This document shows, one piece after another, positions 10,509 through 18,330 of a stretch of 64,000 nt of DNA (the first letter of the stretch is position 1; the number at the start of each line of letters is the position of its first letter). A model generated the notes under the pieces. The model did no database searches. It was not told where the DNA came from and saw nothing but the letters and a program-made list of their open reading frames with translations. Both the position numbers and the translations under genes were made by a program. This DNA comes from Streptomyces globosus (GTDB lineage Bacteria; Actinomycetota; Actinomycetes; Streptomycetales; Streptomycetaceae), in assembly GCF_003325375.1 (NCBI RefSeq), contig NZ_CP030862.1:437501-501500 (forward strand), written 5' to 3'.

Positions 10509-11723
10509 CTACTCGGCGTCCTCCGCCGTCAGTCCCAGGCCAGGGAGCAGGCCGGGGAGCAGCGGCGGGAGGGTGATCTCCGGCTGCGGGGCCTGCGACC
10601 CCGCGGTCGAGCCGGGCGTGGGCTGCCCTGCCGGAGGCTTCAGCAGGTCGCCTGTACCGCCGAGGAGGCCGCTGCCGGGAGCCGGTGTCGGCTGCGCGGC
10701 GGGCGGTGCGTCCGGGGCCTGGCTTGCGGCGGGTGCTCCCGCGCCCGGCGCCGGGGCCTGCTGCTGCCCGGCCGGGGCGCTCGGCCGGGCCGGGGCGCCG
10801 CCGTTGCCCTGCGTCTGCTCCGGAGCCTTCGGGAGGAGGGCCTGGAGGGGCGCCACGTCATCGTCTATGGCCTGGAAGACCGACTCCACCTCGCCGCCGA
10901 CGTCGCCCAGTTGGGCGGGGAGCTTGTCGCGGAGCCTGCCCCATGCGTCGCGGTGGGAGCGGGAGAACGACGACAGCGTCTGGATCGGGCCCAGCGAGCC
11001 GTCCCGCTCGTACGCGGCCTGGAGCAGTCGGTGGCCTTCGGCCGCGTCGTGCTTCATGCCGTCCAGGGCGCGGCGGATCGCGCCCAGCGATTCGTGGTCC
11101 AGGACGCCCGTTCGGCCGCGCTCCATCAGGCGGCGCGCCTCCGACAAGCGGTTCGAGGCCTGGTCCAGGTAGAGCTCGCCCCGGTCGGCGTCCTCGTCGG
11201 CCATGCCGAGCTTGAGGTCCTCCATGCCCCGTTTGACCGGGTAGAGGGTGTCACCGGGGAGGGCGTCCGTGCTGGCAGCGGCGACTCCGCTGAAGGCCCC
11301 CGCGGCCACACCCACGGTGAGGCCGCCTGCCGCGATGCCCTTGGACCAGCGGGAGCGGGGCCGCAGTTTCCGGAGCGAGGTCGCCCGGTGGGCGCCGCGG
11401 CCGGCCCGCTGCTCGGGCAGCTGAGGGTCCGAAGCGGCACCGCCTCCGGCCCTCTCCTCCATCACCATGGCCTCCATGGCGGCCACGAGCTGCGCTCGCT
11501 GCACCACTTTGACCTCGGGGTCCAGCACCGGGCGCGGCATTTCGCCGAGCACGCTCGCCAGGGCCAACAACCGCTCGTGGTCGGCAGATTCGGCAGGTGC
11601 CTCGGACTGCTCGGCCGCCGGGTCAGGTTCGGAAAGGTCGGACGACGGGTTCCGATCCTCCAGGGCCTGGGCGAAGGCGTTCGCCCGCCGGTGCGGAGTC
11701 ACGTTCGCGATCACTGGCGGCAC
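10509..11723 (-). CDS. rsbN: RsbN, membrane anti-sigma factor for BldN (DUF5667)
   Basis: This 404-residue protein is encoded directly downstream of bldN, as described in S. venezuelae for RsbN, the anti-sigma factor that restrains BldN until aerial growth. Residues 1-120 are the cytoplasmic sigma-binding part (helix RRANAFAQALE near 12-22; RLLALASVLGEMPRP near 51-65). One membrane span lies near 130-150 (GIAAGGLTVGVAAGAFSGVA). The extracellular DUF5667 region (STDALPGDTLYPVKRGMEDL, near 151-170, then helices) is followed by a Pro/Ala/Gly-rich tail. A BldN-type promoter precedes it. The 3' end faces a shared terminator. The function is inferred from family and position. Confidence 0.9.
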   Translation of the reverse strand: MPPVIANVTPHRRANAFAQALEDRNPSSDLSEPDPAAEQSEAPAESADHERLLALASVLGEMPRPVLDPEVKVVQRAQLVAAMEAMVMEERAGGGAASDPQLPEQRAGRGAHRATSLRKLRPRSRWSKGIAAGGLTVGVAAGAFSGVAAASTDALPGDTLYPVKRGMEDLKLGMADEDADRGELYLDQASNRLSEARRLMERGRTGVLDHESLGAIRRALDGMKHDAAEGHRLLQAAYERDGSLGPIQTLSSFSRSHRDAWGRLRDKLPAQLGDVGGEVESVFQAIDDDVAPLQALLPKAPEQTQGNGGAPARPSAPAGQQQAPAPGAGAPAASQAPDAPPAAQPTPAPGSGLLGGTGDLLKPPAGQPTPGSTAGSQAPQPEITLPPLLPGLLPGLGLTAEDAE

Positions 11724-11844
11724 CTCCTCTCGTCATGACGATCGACTCCCCAAGGTGTCCGGAAGGTTGCCTTCCTTGAGCACATCCACCCTTTCGAGTG
11801 AGCGGCTTCGGGCAGGGCGCGTCCAAAGGGAGCCTGCATCCCGC

Positions 11845-11873
11845 ACAACGAGCGGCGCGGCAGTTGGGTTACG
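11845..11873 (-). promoter_or_regulatory. candidate BldN-dependent promoter of rsbN
   Basis: On the minus strand, CGTAAC (11873-11868) and CGTTGT (11850-11845) are separated by 17 bases, 122 bases before the rsbN start. As I recall the consensus for BldN promoters, it is CGTAAC with a -10 close to CGTTGA. The match would make rsbN a BldN target, closing a negative feedback loop. Confidence 0.55.
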
Positions 11874-11991
11874 GACGAAGGATGATCGGACCACAGCGTC
11901 ATCGAGGGGTCACCGGTTGTGTGGATGGTGAGCGGTCGGAAGGGGTGGGGGGAGGCCTGCGGCGGCGGGGCGGGGGCCGTCGGGGAGGAAA

Positions 11992-12786
11992 TCAGCGGGC
12001 GTCTTCCGGGAGCAGGCGGGCCAGGGTGCGCACCGCCCGGTACTGGAGGGTCTTGATGGCGCCCTCGTTCTTCCCCATCACCCGGGCCGTCTCCGCGACC
12101 GACAGGCCCTGGAGGAAGCGCAGGGTCACGCACTCCTGCTGCTGCGGGTTGAGCTTGCGGACCGCCTCCAGCAGGGCGGCGTTGGAGAGGGACTCCAGCA
12201 CCGAGTCCTCGGGGGACCGTTCCACCTCGTTCGCGTCGAGCATCTCGCCCGTGGTCACTTCGAGGCGGAAGCGGCTGGACTTGAAGTGGTCGGCCACGAG
12301 GTTGCGGGCGATCGTCACGAGCCAGGCGCCGAAGTCGCGCCCCTGCCAGGTGAAGGTCGAGATGCGGCGCAGGGCGCGCAGGAACGTCTCGCTGGTGAGG
12401 TCCTCCGCGGTCGCCTTGCCGCCCACGCGGTAGTAGATGTACCGGTACACCGTGTCGCTGTACTGGTCGTACAGCCGGCCGAACGCCTCGGCCTCGCCGG
12501 CCTGCGCGCGCTCGACCAGGTCCATCATGCGGGCCTGGTCGCTGTCCGCGGTGGGCCGGCGGGCGGCCGGGGCCGTGGTGCCGGTGGTGGCGGTGCCGGC
12601 CGCGCGACCGCGTCTGCCCACCGTCGCTCCGCCGTCGGCCAGGGCATAGCAAGGACCGGCCGGGCCGAGGCCGGCGGCGAGGGCAGGGACGGCGTACGCG
12701 GTGGGGACGAAGCCGCGCAGGTGGTCCAGGACCGTTGCGCGCAGCGTAGCCAGGCCCGAGGCGTCAACCCCGACAGGTGGGTACAC
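11992..12786 (-). CDS. bldN: BldN, ECF sigma factor for aerial mycelium development
   Basis: The 264-residue protein is an extracytoplasmic-function sigma factor preceded by a long N-terminal extension (residues 1-85), as known for BldN, which is made as a pro-protein and trimmed. Region 2 begins near residue 87 (MMDLVERAQAGEAEAFGRLY; YRYIYYRVGGKATAEDLTSE; DFGAWLVTIARNLVADHFK). Region 4 lies near 205-260 (LNPQQQECVTLRFLQGLSVA, ETARVMGKNEGAIKTLQYRA). BldN directs chaplin, rodlin and bldM genes in Streptomyces. The start is GTG at 12786, with GGGAG 5 bases upstream. It is followed on the same strand by rsbN after 268 bases. BldD control is likely from the literature, but I could not confirm a BldD box here. 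Confidence 0.93.
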   Translation of the reverse strand: MYPPVGVDASGLATLRATVLDHLRGFVPTAYAVPALAAGLGPAGPCYALADGGATVGRRGRAAGTATTGTTAPAARRPTADSDQARMMDLVERAQAGEAEAFGRLYDQYSDTVYRYIYYRVGGKATAEDLTSETFLRALRRISTFTWQGRDFGAWLVTIARNLVADHFKSSRFRLEVTTGEMLDANEVERSPEDSVLESLSNAALLEAVRKLNPQQQECVTLRFLQGLSVAETARVMGKNEGAIKTLQYRAVRTLARLLPEDAR

Positions 12787-13181
12787 GGGACTCCCAGAGG
12801 CAGAGCTTCCATCACGTGCAGTGCGAGGCCGTTCACCCGTCGTGGCGACAGATGGGCGGCGGCATGCGTCTGAGGAGAATAACGCTTCGTACAGGCGGCA
12901 CTACACCCAGTTGCACAAATCATCGATTCCGACACTTCTGTTGCGTGTCGAAGGCATATTCGGTCGCAATTGGTGATCGCTTGTTGATCGGTCGATGGCG
13001 CGGAATGGGCAGTTCCAGGCTGGCTCGGGACCGGGTCGCGCAGGCGTGCGTGCCCGCCCGCCTGCGCGGGTAGGGCTGGGGGAATGTGCGCCGGGCGGCC
13101 CGGCGGGCCGGCGCGCTCGCCGCCGTACGGGCGGCCGGGGTGCTCCGGTGCAGGCGGCGGGCCGCCCGGGCGCCGCGGAGG
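12787..13181. other. bldN upstream region, no gene
   Basis: About 395 bases hold no credible coding region. Positions 12885-12985 are markedly richer in A+T than the surroundings, as expected for the bldN promoter zone. A stem GCGCAGGCG / CGCCTGCGC lies near 13038-13066 and could terminate the HAD-IB gene, whose 3' end is at 13182. No operator could be assigned with confidence. Confidence 0.6.
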
Positions 13182-14141
13182 CTACTTGCGGCGGCGGTGC
13201 AGGGCGATGGCGGCGGCCGCGCCGCCCGCGATCGCGCCGACCCCGGCGGCCGCCGGGACGCCGACCTTCACGGCCTTGCGGCCGGTCCGATAGTCGCGCA
13301 GCCGCCAGTCGTGCTCACGGGCATGCTTGCGCAGTTTTGTGTCCGGATTGATCGCGTACGGATGCCCGACGAGTGACAGCATCGGAATGTCGTTGTGCGA
13401 ATCGGAGTACGCCGCGCACCGCTCCAGGTCGAGGCCCTCCGCCACCGCCAGCGCGCGCACCGCCTCCGCCTTCGCCGGGCCGTGCAGCGGCTCGCCGACC
13501 AGGCGGCCGGTGTAGACGCCGTCCACGGATTCGGCGACCGTGCCCAGGGCGCCCGTCAGGCCGAGCCGGCGGGCGATGATCGTGGCCGTCTCGACCGGCG
13601 CGGCCGTCACCAGCCACACCTTCTGGCCGGCGTCGATGTGGGCCTGGGCCAGGGCGCGCGTACCCGGCCAGATCCGCTCGGCCATGTACTCGTCGTAGAT
13701 CTCCTCGCCGATGGACATGAGCTCGCTGACCCGGTGCCCCTTGACGATGGACAGCGCGCTGTCGCGGGCGTCCTGCATGTGCTCGGGGTCCTCGACCCCG
13801 GCCAGCCGGAACCAGGCCTGCTGCCAGGCGAAGCGGGCGAGTTCGCGGCGGCGGAAGAACTCCCGCTTGTACAGGCCGCGGCCGAAGTGGAAGATCGCCG
13901 CGCCCTGCATGACGGTGTTGTCGAGGTCGAAGAAGGCGGCGGCCAGGTCGTCCCCGGCCACCGGGAATTCCGGTTCGACGGCCTCGGGCAGGGCGGGCTC
14001 GGGCCCGGCGGCCTCCGCAGGCGCCTCCGCTTCGAGGACCTGGGCGGTCTTGCGGGCGGCCTCGGCCGAGGCCTCGCCTGCCAGCACGCTCCGCGCGGTG
14101 GCGGAGCGCCTACGGGGGGTGAGCCATCCTCGAGCGGCCAT
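13182..14141 (-). CDS. HAD-IB family hydrolase (SerB/CicA-like)
   Basis: The protein has 319 residues. The N-terminus (1-65) is Ala/Glu-rich. The HAD domain has motif I AAFFDLDNTVMQGAAIF (near 70-86), motif II TAAP near 195, and motif IV YSDSHNDIPML near 254-264, which is the phosphoserine phosphatase-like subfamily IB signature. The C-terminus (AVKVGVPAAAGVGAIAGGAA near 292-311 plus basic residues) is one hydrophobic segment, so the protein is probably membrane attached. The ATG at 14141 (MAARGWLTPRRR) was chosen over longer in-frame starts, whose extra sequence is not conserved-looking and overlaps the divergent glutaredoxin gene. Substrate unknown. Confidence 0.87.
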   Translation of the reverse strand: MAARGWLTPRRRSATARSVLAGEASAEAARKTAQVLEAEAPAEAAGPEPALPEAVEPEFPVAGDDLAAAFFDLDNTVMQGAAIFHFGRGLYKREFFRRRELARFAWQQAWFRLAGVEDPEHMQDARDSALSIVKGHRVSELMSIGEEIYDEYMAERIWPGTRALAQAHIDAGQKVWLVTAAPVETATIIARRLGLTGALGTVAESVDGVYTGRLVGEPLHGPAKAEAVRALAVAEGLDLERCAAYSDSHNDIPMLSLVGHPYAINPDTKLRKHAREHDWRLRDYRTGRKAVKVGVPAAAGVGAIAGGAAAAIALHRRRK

Positions 14142-14262
14142 GACGCGAGCATAGCCACTGTGTTCGGGACTTCCCGAAACCGCGCGATTGCCGGGGCGTG
14201 AACTCCTCGGTGCGCGGGGGCCGGCGCACGGGGGCCGGCGCGCGGGGCGTGAGAATGGGGGC

Positions 14263-14541
14263 ATGAGCCCTTTGCTGCGCCGCAAGGAAAAGAAGAGCCC
14301 CGGCGAGCGGATGGTCACCCTCATCGGCAAGCCGGGGTGCCATCTGTGCGACGACGCCGAGGCCGTGGTCGCCCGCGTCTGCGCCGAGGTGGGCGCGCCG
14401 TGGGAGAAGAAGGACATCTCCCAGGACGAGGAGCTCTACCGGCGGCACTGGGAGCAGATCCCGGTGGTCCTCGTGGACGGCGAGCAGCACACCTTCTGGA
14501 GGGTGAACCCGGACCGGCTGCGCCGGGCGTTGGAAGGCTGA
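14263..14541 (+). CDS. glutaredoxin-like protein (DUF836 type)
   Basis: This 92-residue protein has a thioredoxin fold with the redox motif CHLC inside TLIGKPGCHLCDDAEAVVAR (residues 19-38), the cis-Pro in QIPVVLVDGEQ (near 66-76) and the closing helix NPDRLRRALEG. It is of the glutaredoxin-like kind often found next to rex in actinobacteria. The start ATG at 14263 lacks a strong ribosome-binding site; longer in-frame starts overlap the divergent HAD-IB gene. Its partner and substrate are unknown. Its position before the redox regulator Rex suggests a redox role, which is inference. Confidence 0.85.
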   Translation: MSPLLRRKEKKSPGERMVTLIGKPGCHLCDDAEAVVARVCAEVGAPWEKKDISQDEELYRRHWEQIPVVLVDGEQHTFWRVNPDRLRRALEG

Positions 14542-14720
14542 CCGCCCGACGGCTACCATCATGGGCGTTTTGTGGGATCTCGGGGGCGTATGGGTGAGGA
14601 GTGTGTGTCGGTTTGCCCCCGGCAGGATCTGAACGGGTTCGGTGCGTTGTGCGCCGTCCGGCCGCAGCCCCACGGCGCGTGACCCCGGTCACTTTGGTCG
14701 GACAAAGCGGACACAATCTT

Positions 14721-14736
14721 TGTGCACGCGTTCACA
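14721..14736 (+). promoter_or_regulatory. Rex operator (ROP) in front of rex-hemACD
   Basis: TGTGCACGCGTTCACA differs at one position from the Streptomyces Rex operator TGTGAACNNNTTCACA, as I recall it, and lies 78 bases before the rex start codon. Rex bound here would repress its own operon and release it when NADH rises. Confidence 0.85.
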
Positions 14737-14813
14737 AAGACATAGCCTGCTGTCGACGGGGCGGTCTGGGGACAGAGGACCGCCTTCAGCCCCGCTCATC
14801 CCGCAGGAGCATC

Positions 14814-15644
14814 GTGGCAACTGGCCGAACTCACCGACCGGCGACCCGCAGCCGAGGTATCCCCGAGGCCACCGTCGCCCGGCTTCCGCTGTACCTGCGC
14901 GCCCTGACCGCGCTCTCCGAGCGCTCGGTGCCCACGGTCTCCTCCGAGGAGCTGGCGGCGGCCGCCGGCGTCAACTCCGCCAAGCTCCGCAAGGACTTCT
15001 CCTACCTGGGCTCCTACGGCACCCGGGGTGTCGGCTACGACGTCGAGTACCTCGTCTACCAGATCTCCCGCGAGCTCGGCCTGACCCAGGACTGGCCCGT
15101 CGTCATCGTCGGCATCGGCAACCTCGGCGCGGCCCTCGCCAACTACGGCGGCTTCGCCTCCCGCGGCTTCCGCGTCGCCGCGCTGATCGACGCCGACCCG
15201 GCCATGGCCGGCAAGCCCGTCGCGGGCATGCCCGTCCAGCACACCGACGACCTCGAAAAGATCATCCGGGAGAACGGCGTCTCCATCGGCGTCATCGCCA
15301 CCCCGGCGGGCGCCGCCCAGCAGGTCAGCGAGCGGCTGATCGCCGCCGGCGTCACCTCCATCCTGAACTTCGCGCCGACCGTCCTCTCCGTCCCCGACGG
15401 CGTCGACGTGCGCAAGGTCGACCTGTCGATCGAGCTGCAGATCCTCGCCTTCCACGAGCAGCGCAAGGCCGGCGAGGACTCCGCGGCCCCGGCCCCCGCC
15501 GCCGGCGCCGCCACCGCGCCCTCCGCTGCCTCCGCCGGCGCCGGGGCGGACGCCTCCGCCGTCGTGCCGCCCGCCGCCCGCCCCGCCTCCGGCGCCCGCA
15601 AGCCCGGACCCGAGGGCGACGTCCCGGCGGTGATGCCGGCATGA
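14814..15644 (+). CDS. rex: Rex, NADH/NAD+-sensing transcriptional repressor
   Basis: The 276-residue protein is the Rex repressor, which binds DNA when NAD+ dominates and lets go on binding NADH, controlling respiratory genes such as cydAB, nuo and its own hem operon. The N-terminal winged helix lies at about residues 13-80 (PEATVARLPLYLRALTALSE; GVNSAKLRKDFSYLGSYGTR), the Rossmann domain begins near 98 with IVGIGNLGAALANYGG, and the C-terminal swap helix includes LQILAFHEQRKAGE. An Ala/Pro-rich tail of about 55 residues ends in GDVPAVMPA. The start is GTG 14814, giving MATGRTHRPATRSRG. The stop overlaps hemA by ATGA. Confidence 0.96.
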   Translation: MATGRTHRPATRSRGIPEATVARLPLYLRALTALSERSVPTVSSEELAAAAGVNSAKLRKDFSYLGSYGTRGVGYDVEYLVYQISRELGLTQDWPVVIVGIGNLGAALANYGGFASRGFRVAALIDADPAMAGKPVAGMPVQHTDDLEKIIRENGVSIGVIATPAGAAQQVSERLIAAGVTSILNFAPTVLSVPDGVDVRKVDLSIELQILAFHEQRKAGEDSAAPAPAAGAATAPSAASAGAGADASAVVPPAARPASGARKPGPEGDVPAVMPA

Positions 15645-17365
15645 GCCTCCTCGTCGTGGGACTGAGCCACCGCAGCGCGCCCGTGAGCGTGCTGGAGCGC
15701 GCCTCGCTGTCGGCCGACGCCAAGGCGAAGCTGCTGCACGACACCCTCGCCGTCGAACCGGCCGCCGAGGCCGCCGTGCTCGCCACCTGCAACCGCATCG
15801 AGCTGTACGCGGACGTCGACAAGTTCCACGCCGGCGTCGCCGAACTCTCCACGCTCCTCGCCCAGCACAGCGGCGTCGCGCTCGAAGAGCTCACCCCGTA
15901 CCTGTACGTGCACTACGAGGACCGGGCCGTCCACCACCTCTTCTCGGTGGCCTGCGGACTGGACTCCATGGTCGTCGGCGAGGGCCAGATCCTCGGCCAG
16001 ATCAAGGACACCCTCGCGCTCGGCCAGGAGCTGCACACCGCCGGCCGCCTGCTGAACGACCTGTTCCAGCAGGCCCTGCGGGTCGGCAAGCGCGCCCACT
16101 CCGAGACCGGCATCGACCGGGCCGGGCAGTCGCTCGTCACCTTCGGCCTGGAGCAGCTGGCCGCCGGACGCGAGCCCGTCGAGTCCTGGGCCGCCGGCAA
16201 GCGGGCCCTCGTCATCGGCGCCGGCTCCATGTCCTCCCTCGCCGCCGCCACCCTCGCCCGGGTCGGCGCCGCCGAGGTCGTCGTCGCCAACCGGACCGCC
16301 GCGCGCGCCGACCGTCTCGTCGAGATTCTGGTTGCCTCAGGCACAGGCGTGACCGCCCGGGCCGTGGCCATGGCCGCCGTCGCCGACGAACTGACACGAG
16401 TCGACATCGTCGTCTCCTGCACCGGAGCGACCGGCCTCGTCCTGACCGGCGACGACGTCGCCGCCGCCCTGGCCCACACCCCGGCCGCGGCGCCCCGGAC
16501 GCTCCCCGCGCAGGCAGGCCCGCGCACCGCCGTCCCCGCGCCGGCCCGGCCCGCCGCCCTGCCCGCCGGCCTCGACCCCGAGGTCGTCGCCCGCCTCGCC
16601 GCCGTCGCCGCGGCCGGCGGCCGCCTCGCCGACGCCGGAGTCGCCCGTACCCTCACCGGCGCCCCCGGCCCCGACGGCTGCCCCGCCGACGCGCCGGCCG
16701 CCGCCGGGCGCGCCGCCCTCACCGGCGTCGACGCCACCGACCTCGAACTCCACGGCACCTGGGCCGACCAGGGCGAGGCCGCCGCCCAGCGGCAGCCCCG
16801 CAAGGGCACCCGCAGCCACGCCGACGGCACCCCCGTACGCCTGGCCCTGCTCGACCTCGCCATGCCCCGCGACATCGACGCCGCCGTGCACCGCATCCCC
16901 GGCGTACGCCTCGTCGACATCGAGTCCCTCGCAGAGGCCTCCGCCGACGCCCCCATGGCCGCCGACGTCGACGCCGTACGCGGCATCGTCGCCGACGAGG
17001 TCGCCGCCTTCGGCGCCGCCCAGCGCGCCGCGCACATCACCCCCACCGTCGTCGCCCTGCGCGCGATGGCCGCGGAAGTCGTCGCCATGGAGGTCGCACG
17101 CCTCCACGGGCGCCTGCCGGACCTCGACGACCGGCAGCGGGCCGAGGTCACCCAGACCGTCCGCCGCGTCGTCGACAAGCTCCTCCACGCCCCCACCGTG
17201 CGCGTCAAGCAGCTCGCCAGCGAGCCCGGCGGCGCAGGGTACGCCGACGCCCTGCGCGAACTCTTCGACCTCGACCCGCAGACGGTGGCCTCCGTCAGCC
17301 GGGCCGACGGGGCGGCCGCGGCCGGCCAGGCCAACCAGACCCACGACTCAGGACGGGCATCATGA
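15641..17365 (+). CDS. hemA: glutamyl-tRNA reductase HemA
   Basis: Glutamyl-tRNA reductase makes glutamate-1-semialdehyde from charged tRNA with NADPH, the first step of C5 haem synthesis. The 574-residue protein has the catalytic Cys in LATCNRIELYADV (near residues 47-59), the substrate-pocket stretch VVGEGQILGQIKDTLA (near 112-127), a Rossmann domain (VIGAGSMSSLAAATLARVGA near 191-210) and a C-terminal dimerisation helix domain. Between VLTGDDV (about 270) and RLALLDLAMPRDID (about 400) lies an insertion of some 110 residues, rich in Ala, Pro and Gly, that typical enzymes lack. It starts by ATGA overlap with rex and overlaps hemC the same way. Confidence 0.95.
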   Translation: MSLLVVGLSHRSAPVSVLERASLSADAKAKLLHDTLAVEPAAEAAVLATCNRIELYADVDKFHAGVAELSTLLAQHSGVALEELTPYLYVHYEDRAVHHLFSVACGLDSMVVGEGQILGQIKDTLALGQELHTAGRLLNDLFQQALRVGKRAHSETGIDRAGQSLVTFGLEQLAAGREPVESWAAGKRALVIGAGSMSSLAAATLARVGAAEVVVANRTAARADRLVEILVASGTGVTARAVAMAAVADELTRVDIVVSCTGATGLVLTGDDVAAALAHTPAAAPRTLPAQAGPRTAVPAPARPAALPAGLDPEVVARLAAVAAAGGRLADAGVARTLTGAPGPDGCPADAPAAAGRAALTGVDATDLELHGTWADQGEAAAQRQPRKGTRSHADGTPVRLALLDLAMPRDIDAAVHRIPGVRLVDIESLAEASADAPMAADVDAVRGIVADEVAAFGAAQRAAHITPTVVALRAMAAEVVAMEVARLHGRLPDLDDRQRAEVTQTVRRVVDKLLHAPTVRVKQLASEPGGAGYADALRELFDLDPQTVASVSRADGAAAAGQANQTHDSGRAS

Positions 17366-18330
17366 ATTCACGCTCCGACCAGCCCCTCCGGCTCGGCACG
17401 CGGCGCAGCAAGCTCGCCATGTCCCAGTCGGGGCACGTCGCCGACGCGGTGCGCGCCGTCACCGGCCGGTCCGTCGAGCTCGTGGAGATCACCACCTACG
17501 GCGACGTCTCCCGCGAGCACCTCGCGCAGATCGGCGGCACCGGCGTCTTCGTCACCGCCCTGCGCGACGCCCTGCTGCGCGGCGACGTCGACTTCGCCGT
17601 GCACTCCCTCAAGGACCTGCCGACCACGCAGCCCGAGGACCTCGTCATCGCGGCCATGCCGCTGCGCGAGGACCCCCGCGACGCGCTCGTCGCCCGCGAC
17701 GGCCTGACCTTCGCGGAGCTGCCCGACGGCGCCCGCGTCGGCACCGGCTCGCCCCGCCGCACCGCCCAGCTCCACCACTACGCCCGCACCCTCGGCAAGC
17801 GCATCGAGACCGTCGCCATCCGGGGGAACGTCGACACCCGCATCGGCTTCGTGCACAGCGGCGAGCTCGACGCAGTCGTCCTCGCCGCCGCCGGCCTCAA
17901 CCGGATCGGCCGCAGCGGCGAGGTCACCGACCACCTGTCGGTCGACAGCGTCCTGCCCGCACCCGGCCAGGGAGCCCTGGCCGTCGAGTGCCTCGCGTCC
18001 GACGCGGACCTCATCGCCGCCCTCGGCAAGCTCGACGACCCGCACACCCGGGCCGCCGTCACCGCCGAGCGGTCCCTGCTCGCCGCCCTGGAGGCCGGCT
18101 GCAGCGCCCCCGTGGGCGCGCTCGCCGACCTTCTGGCCGACGGGCAGATTGTCAATGAAATGCGCCTGCGCGGCGTCGTCGGCACCCTCGACGGCGCGAC
18201 GCTCGTGCAGCTGTCCACCACCGGTCCCGTGCCCCAGTCGCACGACGAGGCCATGGCGCTCGGCCGCGAACTCGCGGACGAGATGCTGGCCAAGGGCGCG
18301 GCCGGTCTGATGGGGGAGCGATCCCTTTGA
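17362..18330 (+). CDS. hemC: porphobilinogen deaminase HemC
   Basis: Hydroxymethylbilane synthase joins four porphobilinogen units into hydroxymethylbilane. The 322-residue protein shows LGTRRSKLAMSQSG (residues 10-23), the catalytic-loop HSLKDLPT near 74-81, GSPRRTAQL near 132-140 and the IRGNVDTR arginine cluster near 154-161. The cofactor cysteine sits in LEAGCSAPVGALADL near 248-262, to which the dipyrromethane primer is attached. Length is normal. It overlaps hemA upstream by ATGA and hemD downstream by TTGA, so rex-hemA-hemC-hemD is translated as one coupled unit. Confidence 0.96.
   Translation: MNSRSDQPLRLGTRRSKLAMSQSGHVADAVRAVTGRSVELVEITTYGDVSREHLAQIGGTGVFVTALRDALLRGDVDFAVHSLKDLPTTQPEDLVIAAMPLREDPRDALVARDGLTFAELPDGARVGTGSPRRTAQLHHYARTLGKRIETVAIRGNVDTRIGFVHSGELDAVVLAAAGLNRIGRSGEVTDHLSVDSVLPAPGQGALAVECLASDADLIAALGKLDDPHTRAAVTAERSLLAALEAGCSAPVGALADLLADGQIVNEMRLRGVVGTLDGATLVQLSTTGPVPQSHDEAMALGRELADEMLAKGAAGLMGERSL

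Noticed and set aside
8785..11172. 795-residue plus-strand ORF across epimerase, acyltransferase and rsbN
   Set aside because: The Arg/Ser/Pro-rich shadow frame crosses three real genes and a terminator.
14642..15640. N-terminal extension of the hemA frame through rex
   Set aside because: The frame is open upstream but Arg/Pro-rich without similarity. HemA starts at the ATGA overlap at 15641 with the normal N-terminus MSLLVVGLSHRSAP.
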